NCBI RefSeq assembly: GCF_004339665.1
Contig: NZ_SMMU01000002.1
Coordinates: 62,001-126,000 of the forward strand
Direction of reading: 5' to 3'
DNA: 64,000 nucleotides
Origin: Azotobacter chroococcum
GTDB lineage: Bacteria > Pseudomonadota > Gammaproteobacteria > Pseudomonadales > Pseudomonadaceae
Shown here piece after piece: positions 16,619-26,004 of this stretch. The position numbers and the translations under genes are program-made. Numbering within the stretch: the stretch's first letter is position 1; each line of letters starts with the position of its first letter. The notes beneath the pieces were generated by a model. That model saw only the letters and a list, made by a program, of their open reading frames with translations, searched no databases and was not told the DNA's origin.

Positions 16619-18016
16619 TCAGAGCGTGCGCAGGAAGGCCACCAGGTCGGCCTTTTCCTCCGCGCTCAGGCCGCGCTGCAGCACCAGGTTGAAGAACTCC
16701 ACGGTGTCGTCCAGGGTCAGCAGGCGGCCGTCGTGCAGGTACGGCGGCGAGTCCTTGATGCCGCGCAGCGGGAAGGTCTTGATCGGCCCGTCGGCCTTGG
16801 CCAGGCGGCCGTTGATGTTCTGCGGCTCGAAGAAGCGCTCGGTCTTCAGGTTGTGCATCGAGTTGTCGGTGAAGTAGGGCGGCGCGTGGCAGCCGGCGCA
16901 GGCGGCCTTGCCGTAGAACAGCGCCTCGCCGCGCAGCTCCTGCTCGCTGGCCTGGCCGCGGATCAGCCGGCCCTCGACGCCCAGCTTGGGCGCCGGCGGG
17001 AAGTCCAGGATGTTCTGGAACTCGCCCATGAAGTGCACCTGGCTGCCGCGCTCGAGAATGTTCACCCCCTTCTTGGTGGCGATCACCGGGTCGCCGTCGA
17101 AGTAGGCGGCGCGCTGCTCGAACTCGGTGAAATCCTCCACCGATTTCAGTGCGCGCTGCGAGCCGAACAGCCGCTGGATATTCACCCCGCGCAGCGACGG
17201 GGTGTCGATGCGATGGCGCAGCTCCTGCGGGCGGATGTCGCCGACCAGGTGGGTGGCGGCGTTGGTGTGGCCATTAGCGTGACAGTCCAGGCAGGCCACG
17301 CCGCGGTGCGGGTGCTCGCTGCGGCGGTCCTCGGTGGCGTTGAACTGCTGCTGCGGGAAGGGTGTAAGCAACAGGCGCAGGCCTTCGAGCTGCTTGGGAT
17401 TGAGGATGCCGTTGAACAGCTCGTGGAAGTTGAACAGGGTCACCTGCTTGCCTTGCGACACGTCGCCCAGATCCGGGCGGGTGGTGAGAAAGATCGGCGC
17501 CGGGAACTCGGGCAGGAAGTGGTCGGGCAGGTCGAAGTCCAGATCGAAGCGGGTCAGGTCGCGCTGCTCCTGCTTATTGATCTCGTCGATCATGAACTGC
17601 GGGAAAACCATGCCGCCCTCGCCGTGCTTGGGATGCGGCAGCGGCATGAAGCCGGCCGGAAACAGACGCTTGCCGCGGATGTCCTCGGGACTCATGCGTC
17701 CCAGGTCGTCCCAATTGGTGCCGCTGGACAGCTTGACCCGCACGCCGCCCTGCACCGGCTTGCCCCTGCTCATGGTGACGCCCTGGACGGGCTTGTCGGC
17801 GAGGTCGTAGCGCGCATCCAGCAGGCGGCGTTGGGTCTGCGCCACGCCGGCTTTCTCGCCCGCGAGACGGTTCTTGGTGGACTCGAAATCTTCTGTGATC
17901 GCCACCGGCGAATAGCTGCTCGGCTTCTCCTCCGGTGCGGCCTGGGCGCTGCCGGCCAGGTTCAGGACCAGGGCGAAGGGAATCGCCAGGCCTGCTGTTA
18001 CTGTTGTTCTGCTCAT
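16619..18016 (-). CDS. Di-heme cytochrome c peroxidase-family protein (periplasmic)
   Basis: The 465-residue protein has a signal peptide (MSRTTVTAGLAIPFALVLN, cleavage near AQA-A). Two CxxCH heme sites are visible: CLDCH at residues 242-246 and CAGCH at 373-377. FPLRGIKDSPPYLHDGRLLTLDDTVEFFN near the C-terminus is typical of the CcpA/MauG superfamily. The longer N-terminal part and wide heme spacing set it apart from classical CcpA of about 330 residues. Electron donor and substrate are unknown. The ATG at 18016 follows GGGAGA. No maturation genes adjoin it. Confidence 0.83.
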   Translation of the reverse strand: MSRTTVTAGLAIPFALVLNLAGSAQAAPEEKPSSYSPVAITEDFESTKNRLAGEKAGVAQTQRRLLDARYDLADKPVQGVTMSRGKPVQGGVRVKLSSGTNWDDLGRMSPEDIRGKRLFPAGFMPLPHPKHGEGGMVFPQFMIDEINKQEQRDLTRFDLDFDLPDHFLPEFPAPIFLTTRPDLGDVSQGKQVTLFNFHELFNGILNPKQLEGLRLLLTPFPQQQFNATEDRRSEHPHRGVACLDCHANGHTNAATHLVGDIRPQELRHRIDTPSLRGVNIQRLFGSQRALKSVEDFTEFEQRAAYFDGDPVIATKKGVNILERGSQVHFMGEFQNILDFPPAPKLGVEGRLIRGQASEQELRGEALFYGKAACAGCHAPPYFTDNSMHNLKTERFFEPQNINGRLAKADGPIKTFPLRGIKDSPPYLHDGRLLTLDDTVEFFNLVLQRGLSAEEKADLVAFLRTL

Positions 18017-18116
18017 GAAGTTCTCCCAGCGATGGATGTTTCGAGGGAACAGCAACAGGTATAGCCGAGCGTACCGGGGAAGGCGAAAGGCCGGGAAAGT
18101 GCCCGGCCGCCGGCGA

Positions 18117-20291
18117 TCAGTGCGCCGGACTCTGCTGCAGGGGGACGGCGAGGCTGCGCAGCGGCGCCAGCTGGCCGGCGATCAGCGCCAGCTGGCTCTG
18201 CACCAGGCGCAGGCGGTCGTCCTGCTCCTCGGGCAGCTGTTCCAGGCGCTGCGCCAGCGCCTGCTCGGCCTCGTTGCGGACGGCCAGCGGGCGGTTGCCG
18301 GCGAGCGCCCGGGCGATTTCCTCAAGGCTGTCGGCCAGGCGTCCGGCGGCCTCGTCGAGCAGCGGGCGGCACTCGGCCTCCGGCAGTTGCTCGCGGTGCG
18401 CGCCGAGCGCCGAGAGGTAGCCCAGCAGGGTGTGGGAGAGGACCAGGAAGCGGAAGCCGACATCCGCCTCGTGGCGGAACTGGCCGGGCTCCATGAGCAT
18501 CCCGGCGAGGGTCGAGGACAGCGCCGCATCGGCGTTGTGCGCGTCGCGCCGGGCCAGGCGGTAGGCCAGGTCGTCGCGCTTGCCGCTGCGGTACTGCTGC
18601 ATCAACTGGCGCAGGTAGCGGGCGTTGCAGGCCAGGGTGTTGGCGAGCACCCGGTTCAACTGGCGGTCCTGCCAGTCGGGGAGGATCAGGAACACTGCGA
18701 GGCCGGCGATCAGACTGCCAAGCAGGGTGTCGACCAGCCGCGGCCAGATCAGCCCGTAGCTGTCGCCGACCTGGTTGAAGCAGGACAGCACCAGCAGGGT
18801 GATCGCCGCGGTGGCCAGGGTGTAGTGGCTGGCCCGGGTGGCGAAGAACACCACCCCGGCGAGCACGGCGAACAGCGACTGCACCAGCAGGCTGGGGAAG
18901 AGCTCGAACAGCGCCCAGCCGGCCAGCAGACCGAGCATGGTGCCGGCGATGCGCTGACGGACACGGCGGCGGGTGGCGCCGAAGTTGGGCTGGCAGACGA
19001 ACAGGGTGGTCAGCAGGATCCAGTAGCCTTGGGTCGGGTGGATCAGGTGCAGCAGGGCGTAGCCGGCGGAGAGCGCCGCGGCCAGGCGCAGGGCGTGGCG
19101 GAACGGCCGCGATGCCGGCGTCAGCTGTTGGCGCAGGCGACTCAGGGCCTCGCCGAGCGACTGCGGCTCGCGGTCGAGCAGGCTGCTGTCCTGGGCCTCG
19201 GCCAGGGCGTCGGGGTTGCGCGCGTCGTGCAGCAGGCGATCGAGGTGGGCGAGGTTGTCGGCCAGCGCGCCGAGCGAGCGCAGCAGGTGGCGCCAGGCTG
19301 GATTGCTCTGCAGGCGCAGGTGCGCCAGCGAGGTCTGCAGGTCTTCGAGGGCTTGGCTCTGGTCGAAACAGTCGAACGGCTGGCGCAGCTCGATGGCCCG
19401 CGCCAGGGCCAGGCAGGACTTGCCCTGCTGGCGTATCACCAGGCGGCAGCGGAACAGCACGTCGCTGTGGAAGAAGGCCTCGGCCAGTGCGTTGTAGGGA
19501 TAGTGCGAGGAGCTGGCGCGCTCGTGGAGGTCCTGGGCGAGAAAGTACAGCTTCAGGTAGCGGTTCACCTGCGGCGTCGGTCGGCCGTTGTCGACCCGGT
19601 GCAGGATGATCTCCTTGGTTGCGTTCAGCGCCGCCACCACCCGGCTGTTCTGCTGCGCCAGGGCCAGGCGGCGCTTCTCCACGTCGAGATGGCGCACCGG
19701 CTCGAACAGCGACGCCTTGAGCTTCAGGTATTCGCCCAGCTCGCGGAACACCCGGGCCAGGCTCTGCTGGATCGGCTGGTGGCTGAACAGCGCCTGCCAG
19801 ATCACCGAGAGCCCGCCGTACCAGGCGGCGCCGGCGACCAGCACCAGCGGCTCGCGCCAAAGGTCGAGCGGCGGCCCGCCGCGCTGGTCGATGCCGATCA
19901 TGGTGTAGATCGCCAGGATCAGCGTGCCCGAGGCGATGGTGGCATAACGCTCGCCCAGCGCCCCGAGCATGGTCAGGCCGAAGCTGGACAGCGCCAGGGC
20001 GGCGGCGAACCACCAGGGATGGGGGAACAGCAGCTCCACGGCGAAGGCCGCCGCGGCGAAACAGGCGAGGGTGACCAGCAGCGCCTGCAGCCGGCCCTCC
20101 CAGCTGTCGTCGGTTTCCGCCAGGGCGCTGGCGATGATGCCGAGGAACAGGGGGATGAGCAGGTCCATGCGATCTAGAAACCAGCACAACGCCATGCTGC
20201 CGGTGAGGGCGATGAACACCCGCAGGCTGTAGCTGAAAACGTGGTGGGCCCAGAGCTGGCGGAGGGACTGGCTGAGGGAGGTCGAGGGCAT
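18117..20291 (-). CDS. yccS: YccS/YhfK-type integral membrane protein (FUSC family)
   Basis: The protein of about 724 residues begins MPSTSLSQSLRQLWAHHVFS. It has an N-terminal bundle of hydrophobic segments (VFIALTGSMALCWFLDR, then LFLGIIASALAETDDSWEGR) and a soluble middle region. A second membrane bundle has HPTQGYWILLTTLFVCQPNFGATRRR, the conserved FUSC motif. This duplicated layout is that of YccS, a putative aromatic-acid/small-molecule efflux family. In-frame ATGs at 20321 and 20330 would add 10-13 residues; none of the starts has a clear Shine-Dalgarno. It is convergent with nothing and precedes the peroxidase on the same strand, 100 bases apart. Confidence 0.83.
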   Translation of the reverse strand: MPSTSLSQSLRQLWAHHVFSYSLRVFIALTGSMALCWFLDRMDLLIPLFLGIIASALAETDDSWEGRLQALLVTLACFAAAAFAVELLFPHPWWFAAALALSSFGLTMLGALGERYATIASGTLILAIYTMIGIDQRGGPPLDLWREPLVLVAGAAWYGGLSVIWQALFSHQPIQQSLARVFRELGEYLKLKASLFEPVRHLDVEKRRLALAQQNSRVVAALNATKEIILHRVDNGRPTPQVNRYLKLYFLAQDLHERASSSHYPYNALAEAFFHSDVLFRCRLVIRQQGKSCLALARAIELRQPFDCFDQSQALEDLQTSLAHLRLQSNPAWRHLLRSLGALADNLAHLDRLLHDARNPDALAEAQDSSLLDREPQSLGEALSRLRQQLTPASRPFRHALRLAAALSAGYALLHLIHPTQGYWILLTTLFVCQPNFGATRRRVRQRIAGTMLGLLAGWALFELFPSLLVQSLFAVLAGVVFFATRASHYTLATAAITLLVLSCFNQVGDSYGLIWPRLVDTLLGSLIAGLAVFLILPDWQDRQLNRVLANTLACNARYLRQLMQQYRSGKRDDLAYRLARRDAHNADAALSSTLAGMLMEPGQFRHEADVGFRFLVLSHTLLGYLSALGAHREQLPEAECRPLLDEAAGRLADSLEEIARALAGNRPLAVRNEAEQALAQRLEQLPEEQDDRLRLVQSQLALIAGQLAPLRSLAVPLQQSPAH

Positions 20292-20424
20292 GGGGGCGGC
20301 CTGGTGGTGGGGGCGGGTCATTGTAGACATCGGGGGGAGTGGGGTGGGAGGCCGGTATGCGGCCTCGTCAGGGCAATCGCGCTACATCATCCCTATTGCC
20401 TTGGATGACGATTACCGGTGGCGG

Positions 20425-20571
20425 ATGTCGATCCACGGTCAGGGGCAACTGGATGCGCTTGCCTGCCTGCTGAGCTTCCGGATGCGTAAAGGTTTCGATT
20501 TCAAATGCCCGATCGAAATGATGACGGAAGTCATGGCAATGCAGCATGATGTGCCTGCTTCAATTCAGTAG
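20425..20571 (+). CDS. Hypothetical short ORF
   Basis: A 48-residue ORF, MSIHGQGQLDALACLLSFRM and on to DVPASIQ. I do not recognise it. The open frame extends further 5' (YIIPIALDDDYRWR), so it may be the 3' end of a decayed gene rather than an intact one. There is no clear ribosome binding site. Confidence 0.25.
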   Translation: MSIHGQGQLDALACLLSFRMRKGFDFKCPIEMMTEVMAMQHDVPASIQ

Positions 20572-20675
20572 CCGTGTTGCACTCAGTTTCTGCATCCGCA
20601 ATTTTGCCCGATGTCTTCGTGGCTCCTTTCTCTCAAAAGTTGGAGCATCCGGATAATCGGATGCGGTTCAGGTTG

Positions 20676-20704
20676 TTGGGTTTTTAGAGGTGTCCCGCTA
20701 TGAT
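20676..20704 (+). promoter_or_regulatory. Probable sigma-70 promoter of birA
   Basis: TTGGGT, a 17-base spacer, then TATGAT (20699-20704), ending 29 bases before the birA ATG. Confidence 0.5.
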
Positions 20705-20733
20705 GCCGGTGTCATATTGAGGTAGAGCCCCAA

Positions 20734-21699
20734 ATGCTGACTTTGTTAAAGCTCCTTCAAGATGGTCGTTTCCATTCAGGGCAGGAAATTGGAGATGCAT
20801 TATGTATTAGTCGAAGTGCCGTCTGGAAACAGATGCGGCGCTTGGAGGCTGAGTTTGGGGTTCGGTTGAGTCGGGTGCGGGGGCGTGGTTATAAACTAAC
20901 TAATCCACTGGCTTTATTGGCCGATCTGACGCTGCGTGAAAGGGGCTTGTCTGATATTTGGCCTTTTTATATTTATGAAACCCTGGATTCAACCAATACT
21001 GAAGCGGCTAGACTTTTAACGGCGGGGGTTGAGCCTCCTTTTCTGGTTCTGGCCGAAAGACAGACGGCCGGGCGGGGGAGGCGCGGTCGTGTTTGGCAAA
21101 GCCCATTTGGGGTAAATGTTTATTTTAGTTTGGTAATTCGAGTTCAAAAGGGAGCTCGTCAGTTAGAGGGGTTAAGCCTCGTGGTTGGGTTGGCGGTGAT
21201 GCAGGCGCTGCGAGCATCGGGCCTTGGCGAGGCTGGACTGAAATGGCCGAATGATATTTTGGTGCAAGGGAAAAAGATCGCAGGAGTCCTCTTGGAGTTG
21301 ACTGGTGATCCTGCGGACGTATGTGATGTTGTTGTGGGTGTTGGTGTCAATGTCAATATGGAAAGTGAGAGCGGTATTGAGCAGCCTTGGACCTCGATGA
21401 GGTTGGAGCTCCAGCATCTGATTGACAGAAATGATTTGGTCTGCGCGTTGAGTCGGCACTTGCACGGGTATTTGGCGCGTCACGCGGAGTTGGGCTTTGC
21501 TGCGTTTCAAGAGGAGTGGGAATCGAGCCACTTATGGCAGGGGCGCGAGGTGGTGTTGATTGCGGGTACGCAGCGGATCGAGGGCTTGGTCTTGGGGGTT
21601 GATCATGTGGGCGCTCTACGCCTGAGCGTCAATGGGGTGGAGCAGCGGTACAGTGGTGGCGAGATTAGCTTGAGGTTGTGTGATGATCATCGAGCTTGA
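20734..21699 (+). CDS. birA: Biotin-protein ligase / biotin operon repressor BirA
   Basis: The 321-residue bifunctional protein has an N-terminal winged helix ([31 protein letters not shown]). The ligase domain has the biotinyl-AMP motif [19 protein letters not shown] and the catalytic KWPNDIL, and a C-terminal SH3-like domain follows. It biotinylates BCCP of acetyl-CoA carboxylase. TGAGGTAG precedes the ATG. It overlaps coaX by 17 bases. Codon use is noticeably richer in A/T-ending codons than in the flanking genes. Confidence 0.95.
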   Translation: MLTLLKLLQDGRFHSGQEIGDALCISRSAVWKQMRRLEAEFGVRLSRVRGRGYKLTNPLALLADLTLRERGLSDIWPFYIYETLDSTNTEAARLLTAGVEPPFLVLAERQTAGRGRRGRVWQSPFGVNVYFSLVIRVQKGARQLEGLSLVVGLAVMQALRASGLGEAGLKWPNDILVQGKKIAGVLLELTGDPADVCDVVVGVGVNVNMESESGIEQPWTSMRLELQHLIDRNDLVCALSRHLHGYLARHAELGFAAFQEEWESSHLWQGREVVLIAGTQRIEGLVLGVDHVGALRLSVNGVEQRYSGGEISLRLCDDHRA

Positions 21700-22438
21700 C
21701 TGTGGCAACAGTTTTATAAAGTGGCGAATCATTGATGCGGCCTCTCAAGTGCTCCTGAGTGGAGTGGTTGGATCGACTGAGGAACTGGCCCGTGCTCTGG
21801 AGGGGGCGCGAGTATCCCATGAGCTTTATCATTGCCGCATGGTCAGTGTGCGTAGTGATGAGGAGACTGCTTGTCTTGAGCAGTGTCTTGCTCAAAAGTT
21901 TGGACTCCGTGTGTTGACTGCTCGGCCGGCATCTTGCTTGGCGGGGGTGCGTAACGGATATGTAAATTATGAAAGCCTGGGGCTTGATAGGTGGATGGCT
22001 GTTATTGCTGCCTATCATCTTTCGGCGGGTGCCTGCCTGGTGCTGGATCTGGGTACTGCAGTCACGGCTGATTTTGTTGCTGCCAATGGCGACCATAAGG
22101 GAGGGTTTATTTGTCCCGGGCTGCCGCTGTTGCGTAGTCAGTTGCGCACGCATACCCGGCGCATTCATTACGATGCCGTTGCTTCTAATCAATTCATGGC
22201 TGAGCCGCTTGCTCCGGGGCGCTCTACAGCTGAGGCGGTTGAGCGTGGATGTGCCTTGATGTTGAAGGGGTTCGTGCGTTCCCAGTTGGAGTTGGCAATG
22301 GCGTATTGGGGCGATGATTATGAAGTCTTTCTGACGGGCGGAGATGCCTCCGTGGTCGCGGATGTTTTGCCTCGTGTAAGAGTGGTGCCGGATTTGATTT
22401 TCATCGGGCTTGCCATTGCTTGTCCCATTTCTTCCTGA
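21683..22438 (+). CDS. coaX: Type III pantothenate kinase
   Basis: The 251-residue ASKHA-fold kinase begins [16 protein letters not shown] (phosphate-1 motif DxGNS). It includes [14 protein letters not shown], the [11 protein letters not shown] phosphate-2 motif and [12 protein letters not shown]. It phosphorylates pantothenate in coenzyme A synthesis. The ATG at 21683 overlaps the end of birA; a GTG one codon upstream is an alternative. The birA-coaX-SPOR order is the standard Pseudomonas arrangement. It shares the A/T-richer codon use of birA. Confidence 0.93.
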   Translation: MIIELDCGNSFIKWRIIDAASQVLLSGVVGSTEELARALEGARVSHELYHCRMVSVRSDEETACLEQCLAQKFGLRVLTARPASCLAGVRNGYVNYESLGLDRWMAVIAAYHLSAGACLVLDLGTAVTADFVAANGDHKGGFICPGLPLLRSQLRTHTRRIHYDAVASNQFMAEPLAPGRSTAEAVERGCALMLKGFVRSQLELAMAYWGDDYEVFLTGGDASVVADVLPRVRVVPDLIFIGLAIACPISS

Positions 22439-22446
22439 GGTCATGC

Positions 22447-23118
22447 ATGCGCTGGCTTTTCCTCTTGCTGCTGGTGTTGAACCTCTTTTATTGGGTCTGG
22501 AGTGAGCGATTCAGCACTCGGGGGGCGCATGAGAATCCCGCTTCGCCGTCTCTTGATGTGAACTCAGGAATTCAGCTTGTCAGTGAGTCGAGGGTCGCTA
22601 CGCGAGCGAAGGCAGGGGAGCCCAGAAAGGAGGTGTGCTTATTTCTGGGGGGATTTCAGTCTGAGGAAAGGGGGCGCCAGGTTGTGCAGCGGCTGCTAAG
22701 CCTCGACGTCGCCTCCAGTGTGGAGCGGGTCGAGCGTATTGTGGCAACGGACTACTGGGTGTACTTGCCGCCGCTGGCCTCTCGGCAAGCATCCTTGCAT
22801 CAGTTAAGAGAGCTGCAGGCAAAAAAAATAGACAGCTACGTCATTACTCAGGGCGATCTGGTCAATGGCATCTCGCTGGGGGTTTTTTCTCGCGCTGAGC
22901 CCGCCAAGGCTGCAATGCAGCACTTCAGGGATGCTGGCTATGAGCCTATGGTGCGTGAGCTGTCGCGGGTACGGCATGATTATTGGGTAAAGGTGGCGCC
23001 CGAGGGTGCCCGACTGTTTGATGAGAGGCTAATGGGGATCCTTGCTCGATCCTTTCCAGGGCTGCAGCATCAACAAAAAGAGTGTGAGGGGGTTGCAAGT
23101 CCTGGGCAGCTTGAATAG
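22447..23118 (+). CDS. SPOR-domain membrane-anchored protein
   Basis: The 223-residue protein begins MRWLFLLLLVLNLFYWVWSE, a single N-terminal membrane anchor. A linker leads to CLFLGGFQSEERGRQVVQRL and DYWVYLPPLASRQASLHQLR. A C-terminal SPOR repeat runs SYVITQGDLVNGISLGVFSRAEPAKAAMQHF. SPOR domains bind denuded septal peptidoglycan. TGAGGT overlapping the coaX stop provides the ribosome site, so it is coupled to coaX. The equivalent P. aeruginosa gene occupies the same place before the tRNA-tufB operon. Confidence 0.85.
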   Translation: MRWLFLLLLVLNLFYWVWSERFSTRGAHENPASPSLDVNSGIQLVSESRVATRAKAGEPRKEVCLFLGGFQSEERGRQVVQRLLSLDVASSVERVERIVATDYWVYLPPLASRQASLHQLRELQAKKIDSYVITQGDLVNGISLGVFSRAEPAKAAMQHFRDAGYEPMVRELSRVRHDYWVKVAPEGARLFDERLMGILARSFPGLQHQQKECEGVASPGQLE

Positions 23119-23212
23119 AATTGCGCCCGCTTTCAGGCGGCGGCCGATACAGGCGGCGCTCAGGAAAGTAGCGGTCAAGTGAGCTAAGCTCAAGTTTTTA
23201 AAGAAAAAACTC

Positions 23213-23241
23213 TTGACAGCATCTTGGCGGCAAGCAATAAT
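23213..23241 (+). promoter_or_regulatory. Sigma-70 promoter of the tRNA-Tyr/Gly/Thr-tufB transcript
   Basis: TTGACA (23213-23218), 17-base spacer, AATAAT (23236-23241), followed by a GC-rich discriminator GCGGCC typical of growth-rate-controlled stable RNA promoters. It ends 13 bases before tRNA-Tyr. Confidence 0.85.
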
Positions 23242-23254
23242 GCGGCCATGTTTT

Positions 23255-23339
<85 letters not shown>

Positions 23340-23366
23340 GATTTTTAGCATTAGCCTGATGGCTGT

Positions 23367-23440
<74 letters not shown>

Positions 23441-23463
23441 TGTTTGGTTTTTGCTTGGTTTCC

Positions 23464-23539
23464 GCTCATGTAGCTCAGCTGGTAGAGCACACCCTTGGTA
23501 AGGGTGAGGTCAGCGGTTCAAATCCGCTCATGAGCTCCA
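23464..23539 (+). tRNA. tRNA-Thr (GGT)
   Basis: 76 bases including CCA. Acceptor GCTCATG pairs with CATGAGC; anticodon GGT is at 23497-23499. Last tRNA before tufB. Confidence 0.97.
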
Positions 23540-23547
23540 AAATATTA

Positions 23548-23580
23548 AAAGGCAGATATGAAAATATCTGCCTTTGTTTT
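23548..23580 (+). terminator. Attenuator-like hairpin between tRNA-Thr and tufB
   Basis: A perfect 12-bp stem AAAGGCAGATAT / ATATCTGCCTTT is closed by a GAAA tetraloop and followed by GTTTT. It starts 8 bases after the tRNA CCA end. It could terminate part of the transcripts or act as an RNA processing signal; tufB has no other obvious promoter in the remaining 30 bases. Confidence 0.7.
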
Positions 23581-23609
23581 GGTGGTGTGATTATCGCGGG
23601 GTGGCCTCG

Positions 23610-24803
23610 GTGGCTAAAGAAAAGTTCGAACGTAACAAGCCGCACGTCAACGTCGGCACCATCGGTCACGTGGACCATGGCAAGACCACTCTGACGGCCG
23701 CCCTGACCAAGGTCTGCTCCGAGACTTGGGGTGGCTCCGCTCGTGCCTTCGACCAGATCGACAATGCTCCGGAAGAAAAGGCGCGCGGTATCACCATCAA
23801 CACTTCCCACGTTGAATACGATTCCGCAACCCGTCACTACGCGCACGTCGATTGCCCCGGTCACGCCGACTACGTGAAGAACATGATCACCGGTGCTGCC
23901 CAGATGGACGGCGCTATCCTGGTCTGCTCGGCTGCCGACGGCCCCATGCCGCAAACCCGCGAGCACATCCTGCTGTCCCGTCAGGTGGGCGTTCCCTACA
24001 TCGTCGTGTTCCTGAACAAGGCCGACATGGTCGACGACGCCGAGCTCCTGGAGCTGGTCGAGATGGAAGTGCGCGATCTGCTGTCCACCTACGACTTCCC
24101 GGGCGACGACACTCCGATCATCACCGGCTCTGCCCTGATGGCCCTGGAAGGCAAGGATGACAACGGCATCGGCGTTTCCGCCGTGCGCAAGCTGGTGGAA
24201 ACCCTCGACTCCTACATTCCGGAGCCGGTGCGTGCCATCGATCAGCCGTTCCTGATGCCGATCGAAGACGTGTTCTCGATCTCCGGTCGCGGCACCGTGG
24301 TGACCGGTCGTGTTGAGCGTGGCATCGTCAAGGTGGGTGAGGAGGTGGAGATCGTCGGTATCCGTCCGACCACCAAGACCACCTGCACCGGCGTGGAAAT
24401 GTTCCGCAAGCTGCTCGATGAAGGTCGTGCCGGCGAAAACATCGGCGCCCTGCTGCGCGGCACCAAGCGTGAAGACGTGGAGCGCGGCCAGGTTCTGGCC
24501 AAGCCGGGCACCATCAAGCCGCACACCAAGTTCGAAGCCGAAGTGTACGTGCTGTCCAAGGAAGAGGGTGGTCGTCACACTCCGTTCTTCAAGGGCTACC
24601 GTCCGCAGTTCTACTTCCGCACCACCGACGTGACCGGTAACGTCGAGCTGCCGGAAGGCGTCGAGATGGTGATGCCGGGTGACAACATCAAGATGGTCGT
24701 CACCCTGATCGCTCCGATCGCCATGGAAGACGGTCTGCGCTTCGCAATTCGCGAAGGCGGTCGTACCGTTGGCGCCGGTGTGGTTGCCAAGGTCATTGAA
24801 TAA
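23610..24803 (+). CDS. tufB: Elongation factor Tu (copy 1)
   Basis: The 397-residue GTPase delivers aminoacyl-tRNA to the ribosome. G-motifs visible are [10 protein letters not shown] (residues 19-28), the effector [20 protein letters not shown] and NKAD. The start is the GTG at 23610-23612 (product [15 protein letters not shown]), with a weak G-rich ribosome site. The protein is identical to that encoded at 40091-41284. The genes differ only at codons 3, 5, 10 and the last two codons by my reading. It follows three tRNAs, as in the classical tRNA-tufB operon. Confidence 0.98.
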   Translation: MAKEKFERNKPHVNVGTIGHVDHGKTTLTAALTKVCSETWGGSARAFDQIDNAPEEKARGITINTSHVEYDSATRHYAHVDCPGHADYVKNMITGAAQMDGAILVCSAADGPMPQTREHILLSRQVGVPYIVVFLNKADMVDDAELLELVEMEVRDLLSTYDFPGDDTPIITGSALMALEGKDDNGIGVSAVRKLVETLDSYIPEPVRAIDQPFLMPIEDVFSISGRGTVVTGRVERGIVKVGEEVEIVGIRPTTKTTCTGVEMFRKLLDEGRAGENIGALLRGTKREDVERGQVLAKPGTIKPHTKFEAEVYVLSKEEGGRHTPFFKGYRPQFYFRTTDVTGNVELPEGVEMVMPGDNIKMVVTLIAPIAMEDGLRFAIREGGRTVGAGVVAKVIE

Positions 24804-24824
24804 ATCGTTGATCTTTTCTTCTGG

Positions 24825-24844
24825 GGCTGACAAGATAGTCAGCC
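24825..24844 (+). terminator. Hairpin between tufB and tRNA-Trp
   Basis: 7-bp stem GGCTGAC / GTCAGCC with an AAGATA loop, 21 bases after the tufB stop. The tail TTGTCAAAGTTTT is only loosely T-rich, so partial termination or processing is more likely than a full stop. Confidence 0.4.
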
Positions 24845-24857
24845 TTGTCAAAGTTTT

Positions 24858-24933
24858 AGGCCAGTAGCTCAATTGGCAGAGCGGCGGTCTCCAAAACCGC
24901 AGGTTGGGGGTTCGATTCCCTCCTGGCCTGCCA
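24858..24933 (+). tRNA. tRNA-Trp (CCA)
   Basis: 76 bases including the encoded CCA end. Acceptor AGGCCAG pairs with CTGGCCT; anticodon CCA is at 24891-24893. It sits between tufB and secE, as in other gammaproteobacteria. Confidence 0.97.
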
Positions 24934-24974
24934 GATTTCACAGGATTTCTGGCATTTCTTATGGGGTCTCTCGG

Positions 24975-25343
24975 ATGAATGCCAAGGCTGAAGCTAAAGA
25001 GTCTCGCTTTGATTTGGTGAAGTGGCTCGTGGTGGTGGTCTTGGTCGCAGTGGGTGTAGTTGGTAATCAGCTATACTCCGAAGAGTCCATCCTGTATCGC
25101 GTTATCGCATTGCTGGTTCTGGGGGTTGTGGCGGCCTTCGTTGCGCTCAAGACCAGTAAGGGGCAGGCTTTTTTCTCTCTGGCGAAAGAAGCGCGTGCCG
25201 AAATTCGCAAGGTTGTCTGGCCGACCCGTCAAGAGACTACGCAGACCACGTTGATCGTGGTGGCTGTAGTTCTGGTGATGGCGCTACTGCTGTGGGGGCT
25301 TGATTCCCTGCTTGGTTGGCTGGTCTCCATGATCGTTGGTTAA
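24975..25343 (+). CDS. secE: Preprotein translocase subunit SecE
   Basis: The 122-residue protein begins [20 protein letters not shown]. It has three hydrophobic segments (about residues 16-33, 41-58 and 90-115). Between the second and third is the conserved amphipathic stretch [20 protein letters not shown]. SecE stabilises SecY in the translocon. The three-helix form is the enterobacterial/pseudomonad type. The ATG at 24975 lies 41 bases after tRNA-Trp, and nusG follows after 10 bases. Confidence 0.96.
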   Translation: MNAKAEAKESRFDLVKWLVVVVLVAVGVVGNQLYSEESILYRVIALLVLGVVAAFVALKTSKGQAFFSLAKEARAEIRKVVWPTRQETTQTTLIVVAVVLVMALLLWGLDSLLGWLVSMIVG

Positions 25344-25353
25344 GGGTGCATTC

Positions 25354-25887
25354 GTGGCTAAGCGTTGGTACGTCGTTCATGCCTATTCGGGCTACGAAAA
25401 GCATGTCATGCGCTCGCTGATCGAACGGGTCAAGCTTGCTGGGATGGAAGATCAGTTCGGCGAGATTCTGGTTCCCACCGAAGAGGTGGTGGAAATGCGG
25501 AACGGCCAGAAGCGGAAAAGCGAGCGGAAGTTCTTTCCAGGTTACGTGCTGGTCCAGATGGAGATGAACGAGGCGACGTGGCACCTGATCAAGGACACGC
25601 CTCGTGTCATGGGTTTTATTGGCGGTACTGCCGACAAGCCTGCCCCCATTACCGACAAGGAAGCTGAGGCTATTCTTCGTCGAGTGGCTGACAGCGGTGA
25701 TCGGCCAAAGCCGAAGACCTTGTTCGAGCCGGGTGAGGTGGTGCGTGTCATCGACGGCCCTTTTGCAGATTTCAATGGGGTCGTGGAAGAGGTCAATTAC
25801 GAGAAGAGTCGCATCCAGGTAGCGGTGCTCATCTTCGGTCGCTCCACGCCAGTGGAGCTGGAGTTCAGTCAAGTCGAAAAGGCGTAG
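25354..25887 (+). CDS. nusG: Transcription termination/antitermination factor NusG
   Basis: The 177-residue protein starts at a GTG and reads [20 protein letters not shown]. The N-terminal NGN domain contacts RNA polymerase. The KOW domain ([24 protein letters not shown]) follows at about residue 125 and ends in [10 protein letters not shown]. It links RNA polymerase to Rho or to ribosomal S10, whose gene is also in this window. A terminator follows it, so secE-nusG forms its own unit before rplK. Confidence 0.97.
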   Translation: MAKRWYVVHAYSGYEKHVMRSLIERVKLAGMEDQFGEILVPTEEVVEMRNGQKRKSERKFFPGYVLVQMEMNEATWHLIKDTPRVMGFIGGTADKPAPITDKEAEAILRRVADSGDRPKPKTLFEPGEVVRVIDGPFADFNGVVEEVNYEKSRIQVAVLIFGRSTPVELEFSQVEKA

Positions 25888-25906
25888 CTGAAGAACTCGC
25901 CCCATA

Positions 25907-25933
25907 CCCCGCAGTCGCAGGCTGCGGGGTTTT
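25907..25933 (+). terminator. Terminator after nusG
   Basis: 8-bp stem CCCCGCAG / CTGCGGGG, 7-base loop, then TTTTG. It separates secE-nusG from rplK. Confidence 0.85.
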
Positions 25934-26004
25934 GTCGTCACTAGGGCAATCGCGAAAGCAATAGGGGAGCCTTCGGGCGTTTGAACCCATAACTGGAGTT
26001 TTGC

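Larger units (their letters stand above)
20292..20733. other. Intergenic region between the YccS gene and birA
   Basis: About 440 bases. It contains a low-confidence small ORF (20425-20571), a 7-bp hairpin GCATCCG/CGGATGC near 20645-20664 and the birA promoter. No rRNA, tRNA or transposase sequence was recognised, although this is a junction between gene neighbourhoods that are far apart in P. aeruginosa. Confidence 0.5.

Noticed and set aside
18015..20177. A 720-codon plus-strand frame opposite the YccS-type gene
   Set aside because: It is rich in Gln/Gly/Arg/Val repeats typical of antisense GC-rich frames; the minus-strand protein has clear membrane segments and FUSC motifs.
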